This document shows, piece by piece, positions 53,978-62,593 of a stretch of DNA of 64,000 nt. Below the pieces are notes generated by a model. The model was not told the origin of the DNA. It searched no databases and saw nothing but the letters and a program-made list of their open reading frames with translations. The DNA is from Stutzerimonas stutzeri. GTDB lineage: Bacteria > Pseudomonadota > Gammaproteobacteria > Pseudomonadales > Pseudomonadaceae. The stretch covers positions 496,001 through 560,000 of the forward strand of contig NZ_PPXG01000003.1 in NCBI RefSeq assembly GCF_002909485.1, read 5' to 3'. The position numbers were made by a program, and so were the translations under genes. Position 1 is the first letter of the stretch, and every line of letters begins with the position of its first letter.

Positions 53978-53998
53978 CGCTGCAACCGTAACGATGGT

Positions 53999-54289
53999 TC
54001 AGGGCTGCTTGTGATGGGCGGGCGTTTCACCCTTCTCCTGCTTGTGGACACGGGTCACGCGAATATCGGTGATGCCCATGACTTCGGCTTGCTCCAGCAG
54101 TTGGGCTTCGTCGGCATCGGCCTTTGGCATTACCAGGCTGTTCTCGGCGTCGCCGTTGTGCAGCTGGATGAGATAGCGCGCGGCTTCGCCTTGGGACAGG
54201 CTGTCGCCATCGGCGTCGTAAGTGACAGCGCGGGGGTCGTTCTGGCAGATGTAGTTGATTTCGAAAGTATGCGAGGACTTGCCAAACAT
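53999..54289 (-). CDS. Small protein of unknown function
   Basis: A 96-residue, mostly polar protein (MFGKSSHTFEINYICQNDPR at the start, Lys/His-rich end) with no signal peptide, membrane segment or motif that I recognise. Apart from one Cys it has no obvious metal or catalytic pattern. The ATG at 54289 follows CGGAG at six bases; a GTG at 54313 is a weaker alternative. It is the last gene on the minus strand downstream of the pigment cluster and is separated from the preceding gene by a 130-base gap with extensive secondary structure. Coding is supported by the ribosome site and codon usage only. Confidence 0.65.
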   Translation of the reverse strand: MFGKSSHTFEINYICQNDPRAVTYDADGDSLSQGEAARYLIQLHNGDAENSLVMPKADADEAQLLEQAEVMGITDIRVTRVHKQEKGETPAHHKQP

Positions 54290-54300
54290 GAGGGGCTCCG

Positions 54301-54333
54301 GTCGAGTGGTCACTGATATTCAGTGGACTCGAC
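54301..54333 (-). repeat. Stem-loop just upstream of the 96-residue gene
   Basis: GTCGAGT (54327-54333, minus) pairs with ACTCGAC (54301-54307), and inside it CACTGA pairs with TCAGTG around an ATA loop; together 13 bp with a small internal loop. The ribosome site CGGAG follows directly. There is no T-run. Confidence 0.6.
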
Positions 54334-54419
54334 GGCCTCGCCAATCGTTCCAGCGCACGCGCTGCGAGGGCAGACGGACGGTCGGTGTCCTGGGCGTTAC
54401 GCCGACCGGCCGCGAGGCC
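54334..54419 (-). other. Structured intercistronic element
   Basis: A closing stem GGCCTCGC/GCGAGGCC (54334-54341 with 54412-54419) encloses two inner hairpins: GGTCGG/CCGACC (54380-54385 with 54402-54407) with a GGCG/CGCC pair inside, and AGCGC/GCGCT (54352-54363). This is a three-way-junction type fold between the stop codon of one gene and the next stem-loop. Whether it acts as RNA is inference. Confidence 0.4.
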
Positions 54420-54859
54420 TACTTGACGTTGGCCAAGTCGCCCTTGAGCGCGACACCGGCCATGATGGCGCCGGCATGGCATTCGTACTTCTGGCTGTCC
54501 TTGTACTCGACGTGCTTGTAGTTGCTGGCGATGTTCACCACAGCATTGGCGCCAGCGGCCTTGGCAGTCTGCTGCATTGCGATCAGCGCCGATTGCAGTG
54601 CCCAGCTGCAGGCACCCTCGTCGGTCTTGTTGAAGGCGTTGGTCTTCTTGCTGGTGGTGACACCGTTGCGTAGGACCTTGGCGCTGGCTGGCGTCTTTCC
54701 TGCCAGGTAGAACTTCACGCTGCCGTCCAGGCGTCCTGCCTGGGTCGCCTCAGCCACGACAGCGTCGAATGGCAGGTAGTGAGTGGTATCGCGGGCTTGG
54801 CTGATACCAGGTACTGCCAGAAGCGCCAATGCAGCGCCGATCCATGCGGTTGTCTTCAT
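54419..54859 (-). CDS. Secreted protein of unknown function (often called excinuclease ATPase subunit)
   Basis: A 146-residue protein with a clear signal peptide (MKTTAWIGAALALLAVPGISQA, cut after AQA or similar) and a mature part of about 125 residues containing YLPFDAVVAEATQAG, SVKFYLAG, GANAVVNIASNYK and a conserved-looking C-terminal YECHAGAIMAGVALKG. Two cysteines (in GACSWAL and YECHAG) could form a disulfide. Homologues carry the database name excinuclease ATPase subunit, which has no support: there is no ATP-binding motif. The GANAVVN block resembles YbjQ-type small proteins. It follows the pigment KS gene by 35 bases on the same strand. Confidence 0.78.
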   Translation of the reverse strand: MKTTAWIGAALALLAVPGISQARDTTHYLPFDAVVAEATQAGRLDGSVKFYLAGKTPASAKVLRNGVTTSKKTNAFNKTDEGACSWALQSALIAMQQTAKAAGANAVVNIASNYKHVEYKDSQKYECHAGAIMAGVALKGDLANVK

Positions 54860-54894
54860 CTGTTTTTTCCTAGCGTTGTTGTTGGGGAAAGCCC

Positions 54895-56127
54895 TCAGGC
54901 CCAGCGGCGAAAGATCAGCGAAGTATTGATCCCGCCAAAGGCGAAATTGTTGTTCATCACGTACTCGTGTTGCATGGCGCGCGCCGAACCTTGCAGGTAG
55001 TCGAGCTCGCCACAGCGCGGATCGATGGTGTCCAGATTCAGCGTGTGGATGTAGCGGTCGCGGTTGAGCATTTCGATGCTGAACCAGGACTCCAGCGCAC
55101 CGCACGCTCCCAGCGTGTGGCCGAGGAACGACTTTTGCGAGCTGATCGGCATGCTGCTGCCAAACAGCGCCTGGGTGGCATGGGTTTCAGCGATGTCGCC
55201 CTGTTCCGTGGCCGTGCCGTGGCCATTGACGTAGCCGATGGCAGTCGGTGCGAGCCCTGCATCTTCCAAGGCCAGCTCCATGGCCCGGCGCATGGTCACC
55301 TGTTCGGGCTTGGTAGCGTGCTGGCCGTCTGCATTGCTGCCGAAGCCGACCAGCTCGGCATGAATCTTCGCCCCACGCGCCAGGGCATGCTCCAGCTCCT
55401 CGAGCACCAGCATGCCGGCGCCTTCGCCGATCACCAGGCCGTCCCGGTCGCTGTCATAGGGACGTGGTGAGGTATGCGGTGCGTCGTTCTTGAGGCTGGT
55501 GGCGTAGAGCGCATCGAAAACCATTGCCTCGGTAGCGCACAGCTCCTCGGCCCCGCCGGCGAGCATCAGCGGCAAGCGTCCGAACTTGATCGCCTCGTAG
55601 GCATAGCCGATGCCCTGGCTGCCACTGGTACAGGCGCTGGACGTGGGGATTACCCGGCCGGTAAGGCCGAAGAAGATGCTGATGTTGGCCGCAGTGGTGT
55701 GCGGCATCATGCGGATATAGGAGTTGGCATTGAGCCCATCGGCCACCGAGTTCAGCAGCATATTGCCGAACGCCTTGATTTCTTCGGTGCTGCCGGTGGA
55801 GGAGCCGCAAGCGACGCCCATGCGACCATCGCGGATCGACGGGTCGTCCAGTAAACCGGCGTCTGCCAGTGCCCGTTCCGCAGCCAGCACAGACAGCCGT
55901 GACACGCGCCCCATGCTGCGCAGTTGTTTGCGAGTCCAGTGCGCCGGCACGACGAAGTCATCCACGGGACCGGCCAGGCGGGTGTTCAGCTCGGTGAAAC
56001 GGTCCCACTCATGCATACGGCGGATGCCGCTGCGGTTGGCGCTGAAATTGGCTTCGATGCTCGCCCAGTCGCTGCCCAGGGACGTGATACCGGCCATGCC
56101 GGTAACGACCACGCGTCTGCCATTCAT
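54895..56127 (-). CDS. Beta-ketoacyl-ACP synthase (FabF-like, aryl polyene cluster)
   Basis: A 410-residue condensing enzyme. The catalytic triad is intact: Cys in SSACTSGSQGIGYAYEA, His in NGHGTATEQGD, and His in KSFLGHTLGACGALE with the preceding lysine. Sequence is of the FabF/KASII type and most like the extra KS found at the end of aryl polyene clusters (ApeR position in the Xenorhabdus/E. coli scheme, from memory). The start ATG 56127 overlaps the ketoreductase stop by one base (TGATG). It probably primes or extends the polyene chain on a dedicated ACP encoded outside the window. Confidence 0.88.
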   Translation of the reverse strand: MNGRRVVVTGMAGITSLGSDWASIEANFSANRSGIRRMHEWDRFTELNTRLAGPVDDFVVPAHWTRKQLRSMGRVSRLSVLAAERALADAGLLDDPSIRDGRMGVACGSSTGSTEEIKAFGNMLLNSVADGLNANSYIRMMPHTTAANISIFFGLTGRVIPTSSACTSGSQGIGYAYEAIKFGRLPLMLAGGAEELCATEAMVFDALYATSLKNDAPHTSPRPYDSDRDGLVIGEGAGMLVLEELEHALARGAKIHAELVGFGSNADGQHATKPEQVTMRRAMELALEDAGLAPTAIGYVNGHGTATEQGDIAETHATQALFGSSMPISSQKSFLGHTLGACGALESWFSIEMLNRDRYIHTLNLDTIDPRCGELDYLQGSARAMQHEYVMNNNFAFGGINTSLIFRRWA

Positions 56128-56855
56128 CAGCACAGCCCTCCGTTGACGGCGATGACCTGCCGAGTGATGTACGCCGCCTCGGCGGACATCAGGAAATTCA
56201 CCGCACCGGCTACCTCTTCCGGGGTGCCCATGCGCTGTGCCGGAATCATCTTCAGCATCTCTTCGATGGGTAGCTCTGCATCGAGCATCTCGGTGTCGAT
56301 AAGACCAGGCGCGACGCAATTGACGGTGATCCTGCGCTTGCCCAGTTCAACCGCGAGAGCCTTGGCCGCACCCATGACGCCCGCTTTGGATGCACTGTAG
56401 TTGACCTGGCCACGATTGCCGATCAGACCGGAGACCGAGGTGATGCAGACGATGCGTCCCGGTTGGCGCCGGCGGATCATCGGCATGGTCAAGGGCTGCA
56501 GCACGTTGTAGAAACCGTCCAGGTTGGTGCGCAGCACCTGGTCCCAGTCATCGTCGGTCAGCGCCGGGAAGGCGCCGTCACGGGTCAGACCTGCATTGCA
56601 GACCACGCCGTAGTAGGCGCCGTGGACTTCGACATCGGCCTCCAGCTCACGCCGGCAGGCGGCGCGATCGGCGATATCGAATTGCAGAATGCGTGCGGCG
56701 CGGCCCATAGCCTGAATCTCGGCCTGGACCGCCTCGGCTTGGTCGCGGCGCGAACGGCAGTGCAGCACGATGTCGTAGCCGGCCTGGGCCAGGCGCAGTG
56801 CGATGGCGCGACCTATGCCGCGACTGGAGCCGGTGACGAGGACGGTTTCACTCAT
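56127..56855 (-). CDS. 3-oxoacyl-ACP reductase (FabG-like, aryl polyene cluster)
   Basis: A 242-residue classical short-chain dehydrogenase: nucleotide motif TGSSRGIGRAIAL at the N-terminus, NAG motif in VVCNAGLTRDG, and catalytic Ser-Tyr-Lys in ITSVSGLIGNRGQVNYSASKAG. It ends AYITRQVIAVNGGLC, as FabG proteins do. ATG 56855 overlaps the dehydratase stop (ATGA). In aryl polyene pathways this reduces each beta-keto intermediate before dehydration (ApeQ position). Confidence 0.9.
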   Translation of the reverse strand: MSETVLVTGSSRGIGRAIALRLAQAGYDIVLHCRSRRDQAEAVQAEIQAMGRAARILQFDIADRAACRRELEADVEVHGAYYGVVCNAGLTRDGAFPALTDDDWDQVLRTNLDGFYNVLQPLTMPMIRRRQPGRIVCITSVSGLIGNRGQVNYSASKAGVMGAAKALAVELGKRRITVNCVAPGLIDTEMLDAELPIEEMLKMIPAQRMGTPEEVAGAVNFLMSAEAAYITRQVIAVNGGLC

Positions 56856-57304
56856 GGGGCAGACTCTTGTAGGTAGCTCGCTACTTCGGGCGGGCGGAAC
56901 ACGTTCAGACGCGCCTCGGCGTGGATGCCGGGCCCGTCGAGATGGCATTCGAATACACCCATGCCGTTGTCGTCCTGCAGCGAACGAGTGGCACGGACGC
57001 GTAGTTGCGCACCGGCCGGAAAGAATTCGACATTGCATTGATAGTTGCGAGTGCCCAGCAGGAAACCCAGCTCCACCGGTTGGCCGGCCTGGCGCGCATG
57101 GCAACCGGCGAAGGCTGCGACGCTCTGCGCCATGATCTCCACGCCGGCCCAGGCCGGCAGGTTGCCGTCGGCGGCGCTGAGCAGTCCGTCGGCACGTACC
57201 AGCAGCAGGGTTTCCACGCTGTCGTCATCGAAACGCTCGACGCCGTCGAGCAGGATCATGTCGCCGGCATGGGGCAGCAGCTCGGCGATAGGCCAGTCGA
57301 TCAT
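56852..57304 (-). CDS. 3-hydroxyacyl-ACP dehydratase (ApeP/FabA-like hotdog)
   Basis: A 150-residue hotdog protein with the conserved IAELLPHAGDMILLD (active-site His near 12) and AWAGVEIMAQSVAAFAGCHA (Glu near 55), the pattern of the ApeP / XanB-type dehydratases of pigment clusters, and of FabA/FabZ. Coupled by four-base overlaps to the KS gene upstream and the ketoreductase downstream. It would create the conjugated double bonds. Confidence 0.87.
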   Translation of the reverse strand: MIDWPIAELLPHAGDMILLDGVERFDDDSVETLLLVRADGLLSAADGNLPAWAGVEIMAQSVAAFAGCHARQAGQPVELGFLLGTRNYQCNVEFFPAGAQLRVRATRSLQDDNGMGVFECHLDGPGIHAEARLNVFRPPEVASYLQESAP

Positions 57305-58497
57305 GGTGCGTCTCCCAGAATCAGGCTGATGTTGTTGCCGCCGAAGGCGAAGGAATTGCTCATCATTCGTTGCGGGGCCACGGTGTTCATCGGTGTACCC
57401 GGCATTACCAGCTGCAGCGTTGGTAACGCCGGGTCGGGCTCGCCATCCCAGCGATGCGGCGGCAGCTGCCGTTTGGTGTTGAACTGCGACAGCGACAACC
57501 AGCAGAACGCTGCCTCCAACGCGCCTGCCGCGCCGAGCGTGTGCCCGGTCAGCGGCTTGCTCGAGGAGCAGGCTACGCCATGGGGGAACAGCGCGGCGAC
57601 GGCGATGCTTTCCATGGCGTCGTTGTGGGTCGTGGCGGTGCCGTGCAGATTCAGATAGTCGATCTGTTCAGCTGTGCAGTCGGCGTTGGCCAGTGCCTGT
57701 CGCATGGCGCTCAATGCGCCGAGGCCGCCTGGGTCGGGCGCTGAGATGTGGTGTGCATCGGAACTGGCGCCGCCGCCGAGCAAGGCAATTGCGTTCCCGA
57801 GGCTGGCTTCGCCGGTCATAAGAAACAGCGCTGCCGCCTCACCGATGTTGATGCCGTTACGGTTGCGCGAGAACGGATTGCACAGCGTCTCGCTGGTGGC
57901 TTCCAGCGAGCTGAAGCCTTGCAGCGTGAGATCGCTCAGGCTGTCGACGCCACCACACAGCACCGCATCGCACAGGCCGGCATCGAGCAGGCGCTTGGCG
58001 CTGAGCAGCGCACGGGCGCTGGAGGTGCAGGCCGTGGAGATTGAATAGCAGGGGCCGGCCAGTTGCAGCCATTCGCCGAGGAAGCTCGCCGGTGCCGCCA
58101 GTTCCTGATGTGCGTAGTGGTAGCCTGCTGGAAATTCGCCGTCGCGCAACAGCCCGGCGATTCCCCGCGAAGCCTCCTGGATGCCGGTTGTGCTGGTGCC
58201 CAGGACCACGCCGACGCGGCTGTGGCCGTAACGGCTGATCGCCTGGCGGATGGCCGTTTCGATCTCCAACGCTGCGGCCAGCAACAGCTGGTTATTTCGT
58301 GTGGCGTGGCGCGGGTCATCGTTGGGCAAGCTTGGCAGCGCTGAGCGGACGGCCCCCACCGGCAACTGTCGGCCAACGACCGGCTGCGGATAGGGCCGCA
58401 TGCCCGAGGTATCGCCGGCGAACAGGTGCGTGGCTACCTCGGCCTTGCCGCTGCCCAGGGCGCAGATCACGCCGAGGGCGTTGAGGTAGGCGGTCAT
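57301..58497 (-). CDS. Beta-ketoacyl-ACP synthase (FabB/F-like, ApeO position)
   Basis: A 398-residue ketosynthase with active cysteine in CYSISTACTSSARALLSA (near 171), His in NLHGTATTHND and the SSKPLTGHTLGAAGALEA Lys/His block. In characterised aryl polyene systems the ApeO-type KS works with a chain-length-factor-like partner (ApeC), which would be encoded outside this window. Start ATG 58497 overlaps the DUF3261 gene stop by four bases. Confidence 0.88.
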   Translation of the reverse strand: MTAYLNALGVICALGSGKAEVATHLFAGDTSGMRPYPQPVVGRQLPVGAVRSALPSLPNDDPRHATRNNQLLLAAALEIETAIRQAISRYGHSRVGVVLGTSTTGIQEASRGIAGLLRDGEFPAGYHYAHQELAAPASFLGEWLQLAGPCYSISTACTSSARALLSAKRLLDAGLCDAVLCGGVDSLSDLTLQGFSSLEATSETLCNPFSRNRNGINIGEAAALFLMTGEASLGNAIALLGGGASSDAHHISAPDPGGLGALSAMRQALANADCTAEQIDYLNLHGTATTHNDAMESIAVAALFPHGVACSSSKPLTGHTLGAAGALEAAFCWLSLSQFNTKRQLPPHRWDGEPDPALPTLQLVMPGTPMNTVAPQRMMSNSFAFGGNNISLILGDAP

Positions 58498-59003
58498 CGA
58501 TCGCGGCTTCCGGTGGCAGCGGGCAGGGGGGCGACACCATAGGTCAGGCCCGGCGCCACGTCGAGTTCGAAGATCAGCGGTGCTTGATAGCGTACCTGCC
58601 AGCGCAGCGTATCGCCTTGACGTAGCTGGCGTTCGCTCGCGTTGCTGCGCCAGCCTTGTCCGTCATACAGCGCAGGCAGTTGGCGGGTTTCGGTCAGGGC
58701 GAAGAGCAGGGCCGCGAACAGCTCGCGTGCCTCGGGGTTCGGACGCTGCAGCCCATCGGCGTGCCAGTGCCCGTCGCGCAACTGTTGCCGCGCCAGCGGA
58801 ATGCCCAGCGGATCGAGCAGTGACCAGCGCAGGGCCGGCCCTTCACGCTGAATCACCAGCAGCCAGTCCGCCGGCTCGCTGCCGTGCCGTAGGACGTGCA
58901 GTTGCAGCGGCACATCCAGCGCGGGCGTTTGTGTCGGCAGCGGTGCGCGCGCCGCACAGCCGGCGAGCAGCACGACGGCCAGCCAGACCAGCAGTCGCTT
59001 CAT
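58494..59003 (-). CDS. DUF3261 lipoprotein of aryl polyene cluster
   Basis: A 169-residue lipoprotein: signal peptide MKRLLVWLAVVLLAGC with lipobox LLAGC (C16), then a beta-rich domain of the DUF3261 family, which is found almost only in aryl polyene clusters. ATG 59003 is used; the frame is open further upstream without support. It probably helps the MMPL exporter and LolA-like protein place the pigment in the outer membrane; that role is inferred from clustering. Confidence 0.85.
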   Translation of the reverse strand: MKRLLVWLAVVLLAGCAARAPLPTQTPALDVPLQLHVLRHGSEPADWLLVIQREGPALRWSLLDPLGIPLARQQLRDGHWHADGLQRPNPEARELFAALLFALTETRQLPALYDGQGWRSNASERQLRQGDTLRWQVRYQAPLIFELDVAPGLTYGVAPLPAATGSRDR

Positions 59004-59013
59004 GCCCGTCGAC

Positions 59014-60258
59014 TCATGCATCAGCCGCGCAGAGTTCGGCCAGTACGCGCAGACGGCGTTTGGGTTCGGCGACATAGGGGTTCTTTTGGTCCCAGGCATA
59101 GCCGGCGAGGATCGAGCTGATCATCCGGCGGATTTCCGGCTGGGCGTGTTCGTAGTAGATCACGTCCTGGAAGCTGCAATCGTACCAACCCTCCACATAG
59201 GTCCGGAAGGTGTCGACGCCGCGCTTGAGGGGCACGGCGAACTCGGTTTCCCAGTCCACCGTTTCTCCGCGCAACTGGCGGTGCAGCACGGCTGCGGCCA
59301 TGTGCGCCGAGCGCATGGCGATGGTCACACCGGAGGAGAACACCGGGTCGAGAAACTCCGCGGCGTTGCCGAGCAGTGCGAACCCAGGGCCGTGCAGGCT
59401 TTTGACGTTGGCCGAGTAGCCGCCGATCAGGCGTGCCGGCGTGTCCCATTCGGCATTCTTGAGGATGCGCTTAAGGTTTGGCGCTTCCTGAACGAACTCG
59501 CGCAGGCAGGCGTCCAGATTCACCGGGCGGCCCTCATAGCGCTCGGCGCTGGCGACCACGCCCAGCGAACAGCGGCCGTTGCTGAACGGGATGGTCCAGT
59601 ACCAGACGTCGCGCAGCTCGGGATGGGTGGTGATAAGGATCTTCTCGCGGTCGAAGCGCGGATCGTCGATGCGGTCCTCGATATGGGTGAAGATCGCCCG
59701 GCGTACCGGAAAGCCGGAGGGCGCCTCCAGATCCAGCAACTGTGGCAGTACCCGGCCGTAGCCACTGGCATCGAGCACGAAGGCGGCTTCGACGCGATAC
59801 TCACTGCCGTCGGCGCGGCGGACTTGCAGCCAGGGCCGATCGCCGCTGAAGTCGGCAGCAGTGACTTCTTCCTCGTAGCGGATCTCCACACCCTGCAGTT
59901 CGGCCTGGTCAGCCAATAGCTTGTCGAAGTCGGCGCGCTGGACCTGATAAGTGCTGCCGTGGCCTTCGGTGAATTTGTCGCGGAAGTCGAACTCGGTATA
60001 GCGCTCGCCCCAGCCAAAGGCTGCGCCGTGCTTGGTCTGGAAGCCCGCGGCACGCACCGCTTCGAGCATCCCGGCTTCCTCGATGAAATCCAGGCAATGC
60101 GAAAGCAGGCTCTCGCCGATGGAGAAGCGGGGAAAGCGTTGCCGCTCGACGATCAATACGTCATGGCCCTTGCGCTTGAGCAGCGCGCCGGCGATGGCGC
60201 CGGACGGCCCGGCGCCGATGATCACGACTTCACGGTGTTGCAACTCAAGCGGCGCCAT
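59014..60258 (-). CDS. FAD-dependent halogenase-like oxidoreductase
   Basis: A 414-residue flavoprotein of the tryptophan-halogenase / geranylgeranyl-reductase superfamily. It has the FAD motif GAGPSGAIAG (15-24), E38 for ribose binding, the FSIGESLL block, a Lys in GFQTKHGAAFGWG (K76) at the place of the catalytic lysine of flavin halogenases, and the motif WYWTIP (219-224), which fits the WxWxIP signature of these enzymes. The second FAD motif GPGFALLGNAAEFLDPVFSSG is present. ATG 60258 behind GGGAG is preferred to ATG 60273. Xanthomonadins are brominated aryl polyenes, so halogenation of the pigment is plausible; a non-halogenating oxidation is the alternative. Confidence 0.82.
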   Translation of the reverse strand: MAPLELQHREVVIIGAGPSGAIAGALLKRKGHDVLIVERQRFPRFSIGESLLSHCLDFIEEAGMLEAVRAAGFQTKHGAAFGWGERYTEFDFRDKFTEGHGSTYQVQRADFDKLLADQAELQGVEIRYEEEVTAADFSGDRPWLQVRRADGSEYRVEAAFVLDASGYGRVLPQLLDLEAPSGFPVRRAIFTHIEDRIDDPRFDREKILITTHPELRDVWYWTIPFSNGRCSLGVVASAERYEGRPVNLDACLREFVQEAPNLKRILKNAEWDTPARLIGGYSANVKSLHGPGFALLGNAAEFLDPVFSSGVTIAMRSAHMAAAVLHRQLRGETVDWETEFAVPLKRGVDTFRTYVEGWYDCSFQDVIYYEHAQPEIRRMISSILAGYAWDQKNPYVAEPKRRLRVLAELCAADA

Positions 60259-62593
60259 GGGGGCTCCCTGCATGTGGTGGTGGGTCTTGCTCGATGGTGG
60301 CCCAGGGGGCCAGGAAAAAACTGAACGCCAGCCCGAGGCTGACCGTGAGGCCGAAATTACTCACCGCCGGTGTGCTGGAAATAGCCAGCAGACCGAACGA
60401 CAGCCAGGTGGTGGTCGCCGCCAGCAGCGTGCCGACCAGACTGACCGCCGCACCGCCAACCCGCTCGCGCATCAGGATTGCGTAGTCGACGCCGATCGCG
60501 GTGACCAGCAGCAGGCCAAAAAGTCCGAACAGGGTCAGCGGCTGACCGAGCCAGCCCAAACTGGCCAGGCTGGCCAGTGCGGCTAGCAACGGCACCGCGA
60601 TGCAGCGCAAGGCACCACCAGCGCCGAAGGGCATGCAAAGCAGGGCGAAGATCAGCAGGCTGGCAATTACCTTCAGCTCGGCCGCCTGCAGCTTGGTTTC
60701 GGCAAACAGCTGATTGAGCTGCGCTGGCCGATCGATCAGTGTCGTACCTGGAACAGCCTCGGCGATTGCCACCAGTGGTGCGCTGTCGCGCAGGCCTTGC
60801 AGGCTGATCAGCCCGGCTACGCCATCACCCGACTGGCCAAGCCAAAGCGCCCGCCAAGCTTCACCCAATGGCCCGGCAAGCGCCGCCTCGATAGTCACCG
60901 GCGGCTGTGCCCGCAGGCGCTCGATCTCCATCAGCAGCTGTTCGGGCGCAACGCCCAGCGCTTCAAGTGGCTGGCTCGCGGTGAGCAATTGCGGCAAGGC
61001 CGCACGCAGGCGCGTTTGTTCGGATGTCGGCGCGACCAGCTGGCTCAGCGCGAGATGGCCGCCTAACCGTTGCTCGCTTTGCAGGGTGTCGAGCTCTCGG
61101 CTCAGCTCGGCCTGGCGCTGGAGCAGCTGGTCGGCATCCGTGGCACGAACGAGGAAGTACTGGCTGGTGGGCTGAAATCCGGTAATCGAACCGATGCGTT
61201 CGGCTTGCCGTTGTAGCTCCGGCGCGTTGCTCACCCATTGGCGCAGATCGTCCTTGAACGACAGCTGCAGCACGCCGCCGACGCAGAACAGGCCGAGCCC
61301 GGCGAGCAGCCAGGGCGTAGTGATGCGCGCCAACAACGCCTGGCGCAGCTGCAGCCAGTGCCGCGCCCAGCCGAGAGGCTGTGGCCAGGGTGTCAGGCGG
61401 CCATTGAAAAAAACGGGCAACAGGCAGGTGGTGCAAAGAAAGGCACCGAGCAATCCGGCAGCGGAGAACACCGCTACCTGGGTTAGCGCCGGAAACGGGG
61501 TGAAGGCCAGGGCGAGGTAGCCGATCAGGTTGGTCGCGAGAGCCAAGGCCAGCCCCGGAAGGATCAGCCGCAACGCACGCCGGCCATGCCAGGGTTGCAA
61601 CGTCCAGCTCTTGGAAAGGTAGTGCAGCGGGAAGTCCAGGCTGACGCCGATCAGGCTGGCGCCGAGTACCAGTGTCAGCACATGCATCTGTCCGAACAGC
61701 GCCACGCACGCCGCTGCACCGGCCAACGCGCCGACGGCCACCGGCAGTGCCGCCAGCAGAATGCGCGGGGTGCGAAACAGCCAGAGCAACAGCAGCAAAG
61801 TGGCGCCCAGCGAAAGGCTGCCGATCAGGCTGGCTTCCTGGCGTGCCTGCTGCTGGCCGTGGGCAGCATGCAGCAGACCGCCGGCCGCGAGCATTTCGCC
61901 CGCGCCGGATTCGACTTTGCCACGCACCGCTGCGACGAGCGCCGCCACCTGCTGCGGCAATTGTTCGTCGAAGGCGTTGCCGTGGGTGCGTGCGTGAACC
62001 ACGGCCCAGCGCTGGCCGGCATACTCGGCAACCAGGCCGCCGTCCGTGTCTGCCCGCACGTTGCCCGCCTGCGGCAAGCGCTGCAGCGCCAGGCCGGCAA
62101 TGCCGAGCCAATCCTGTTCCACCGCCAGCGGACTTGCGGCAAATGGGTCGTAGAGCCGCTCGACGCGTTGCAGGATGTACTGCTCGGGGTGCTTGATCAG
62201 CTGCTCGCGATCCGCGCTGGCGAGCAACGCCAGTGAGTGCTGCTGCAGCTGTCGATTTACCGCAGGAATATCACTTTTCAGGCTGCTGCGAACCTGCTCG
62301 AACAAGCCGCTTTCCAGCAAATCGGTGGCGGCGGTCTCGGCCAGGCGTCGTGCCTGCTGTTCGTCGGCATGCCGGACCAGCAGCATCAGGTCGCGGTTGA
62401 GCGGCTCCTGCATGCGTTCGGCCGCCAGTTGCTCAAGGGTGTCATGGCTGCCGCTGGGCAGCAGTTGCAGCAGATTGGCGCTCAGTGGCGGGCCGTTGCG
62501 CCATTGCCAGGCGCTCAGTGCCAGCAGGCCGATCAGCGCGAGAGCGAAGAGAATCGCCGGCCAGCGCGAGGAGGGCAGCTGATCAGTTGGCAA
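60245..62593 (-). CDS. MMPL/RND-family exporter of aryl polyene cluster
   Basis: An inner-membrane RND-superfamily protein of about 782 residues with about 12 membrane helices in two blocks (LGATLLLLLWLFRTPRILLAALPVAVG... and the C-terminal ALRCIAVPLLAALASLASLG...) and two large periplasmic loops. The start is uncertain: no ATG or GTG lies near the first membrane helix, and TTG 62593 (LPTDQLPSSRWPAILFALALIGLL) overlapping the LolA stop by 11 bases is the best candidate. Such exporters are a constant part of aryl polyene clusters (ApeM position) and are thought to extract the lipid-linked pigment. It overlaps the flavoprotein gene by 14 bases. Confidence 0.85.
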   Translation of the reverse strand: MPTDQLPSSRWPAILFALALIGLLALSAWQWRNGPPLSANLLQLLPSGSHDTLEQLAAERMQEPLNRDLMLLVRHADEQQARRLAETAATDLLESGLFEQVRSSLKSDIPAVNRQLQQHSLALLASADREQLIKHPEQYILQRVERLYDPFAASPLAVEQDWLGIAGLALQRLPQAGNVRADTDGGLVAEYAGQRWAVVHARTHGNAFDEQLPQQVAALVAAVRGKVESGAGEMLAAGGLLHAAHGQQQARQEASLIGSLSLGATLLLLLWLFRTPRILLAALPVAVGALAGAAACVALFGQMHVLTLVLGASLIGVSLDFPLHYLSKSWTLQPWHGRRALRLILPGLALALATNLIGYLALAFTPFPALTQVAVFSAAGLLGAFLCTTCLLPVFFNGRLTPWPQPLGWARHWLQLRQALLARITTPWLLAGLGLFCVGGVLQLSFKDDLRQWVSNAPELQRQAERIGSITGFQPTSQYFLVRATDADQLLQRQAELSRELDTLQSEQRLGGHLALSQLVAPTSEQTRLRAALPQLLTASQPLEALGVAPEQLLMEIERLRAQPPVTIEAALAGPLGEAWRALWLGQSGDGVAGLISLQGLRDSAPLVAIAEAVPGTTLIDRPAQLNQLFAETKLQAAELKVIASLLIFALLCMPFGAGGALRCIAVPLLAALASLASLGWLGQPLTLFGLFGLLLVTAIGVDYAILMRERVGGAAVSLVGTLLAATTTWLSFGLLAISSTPAVSNFGLTVSLGLAFSFFLAPWATIEQDPPPHAGSPHGAA

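Noticed and set aside
54419..54859. Database-style name excinuclease ATPase subunit
   Set aside because: The protein has a signal peptide and no Walker motif or UvrA-like sequence; the name is a propagated error.
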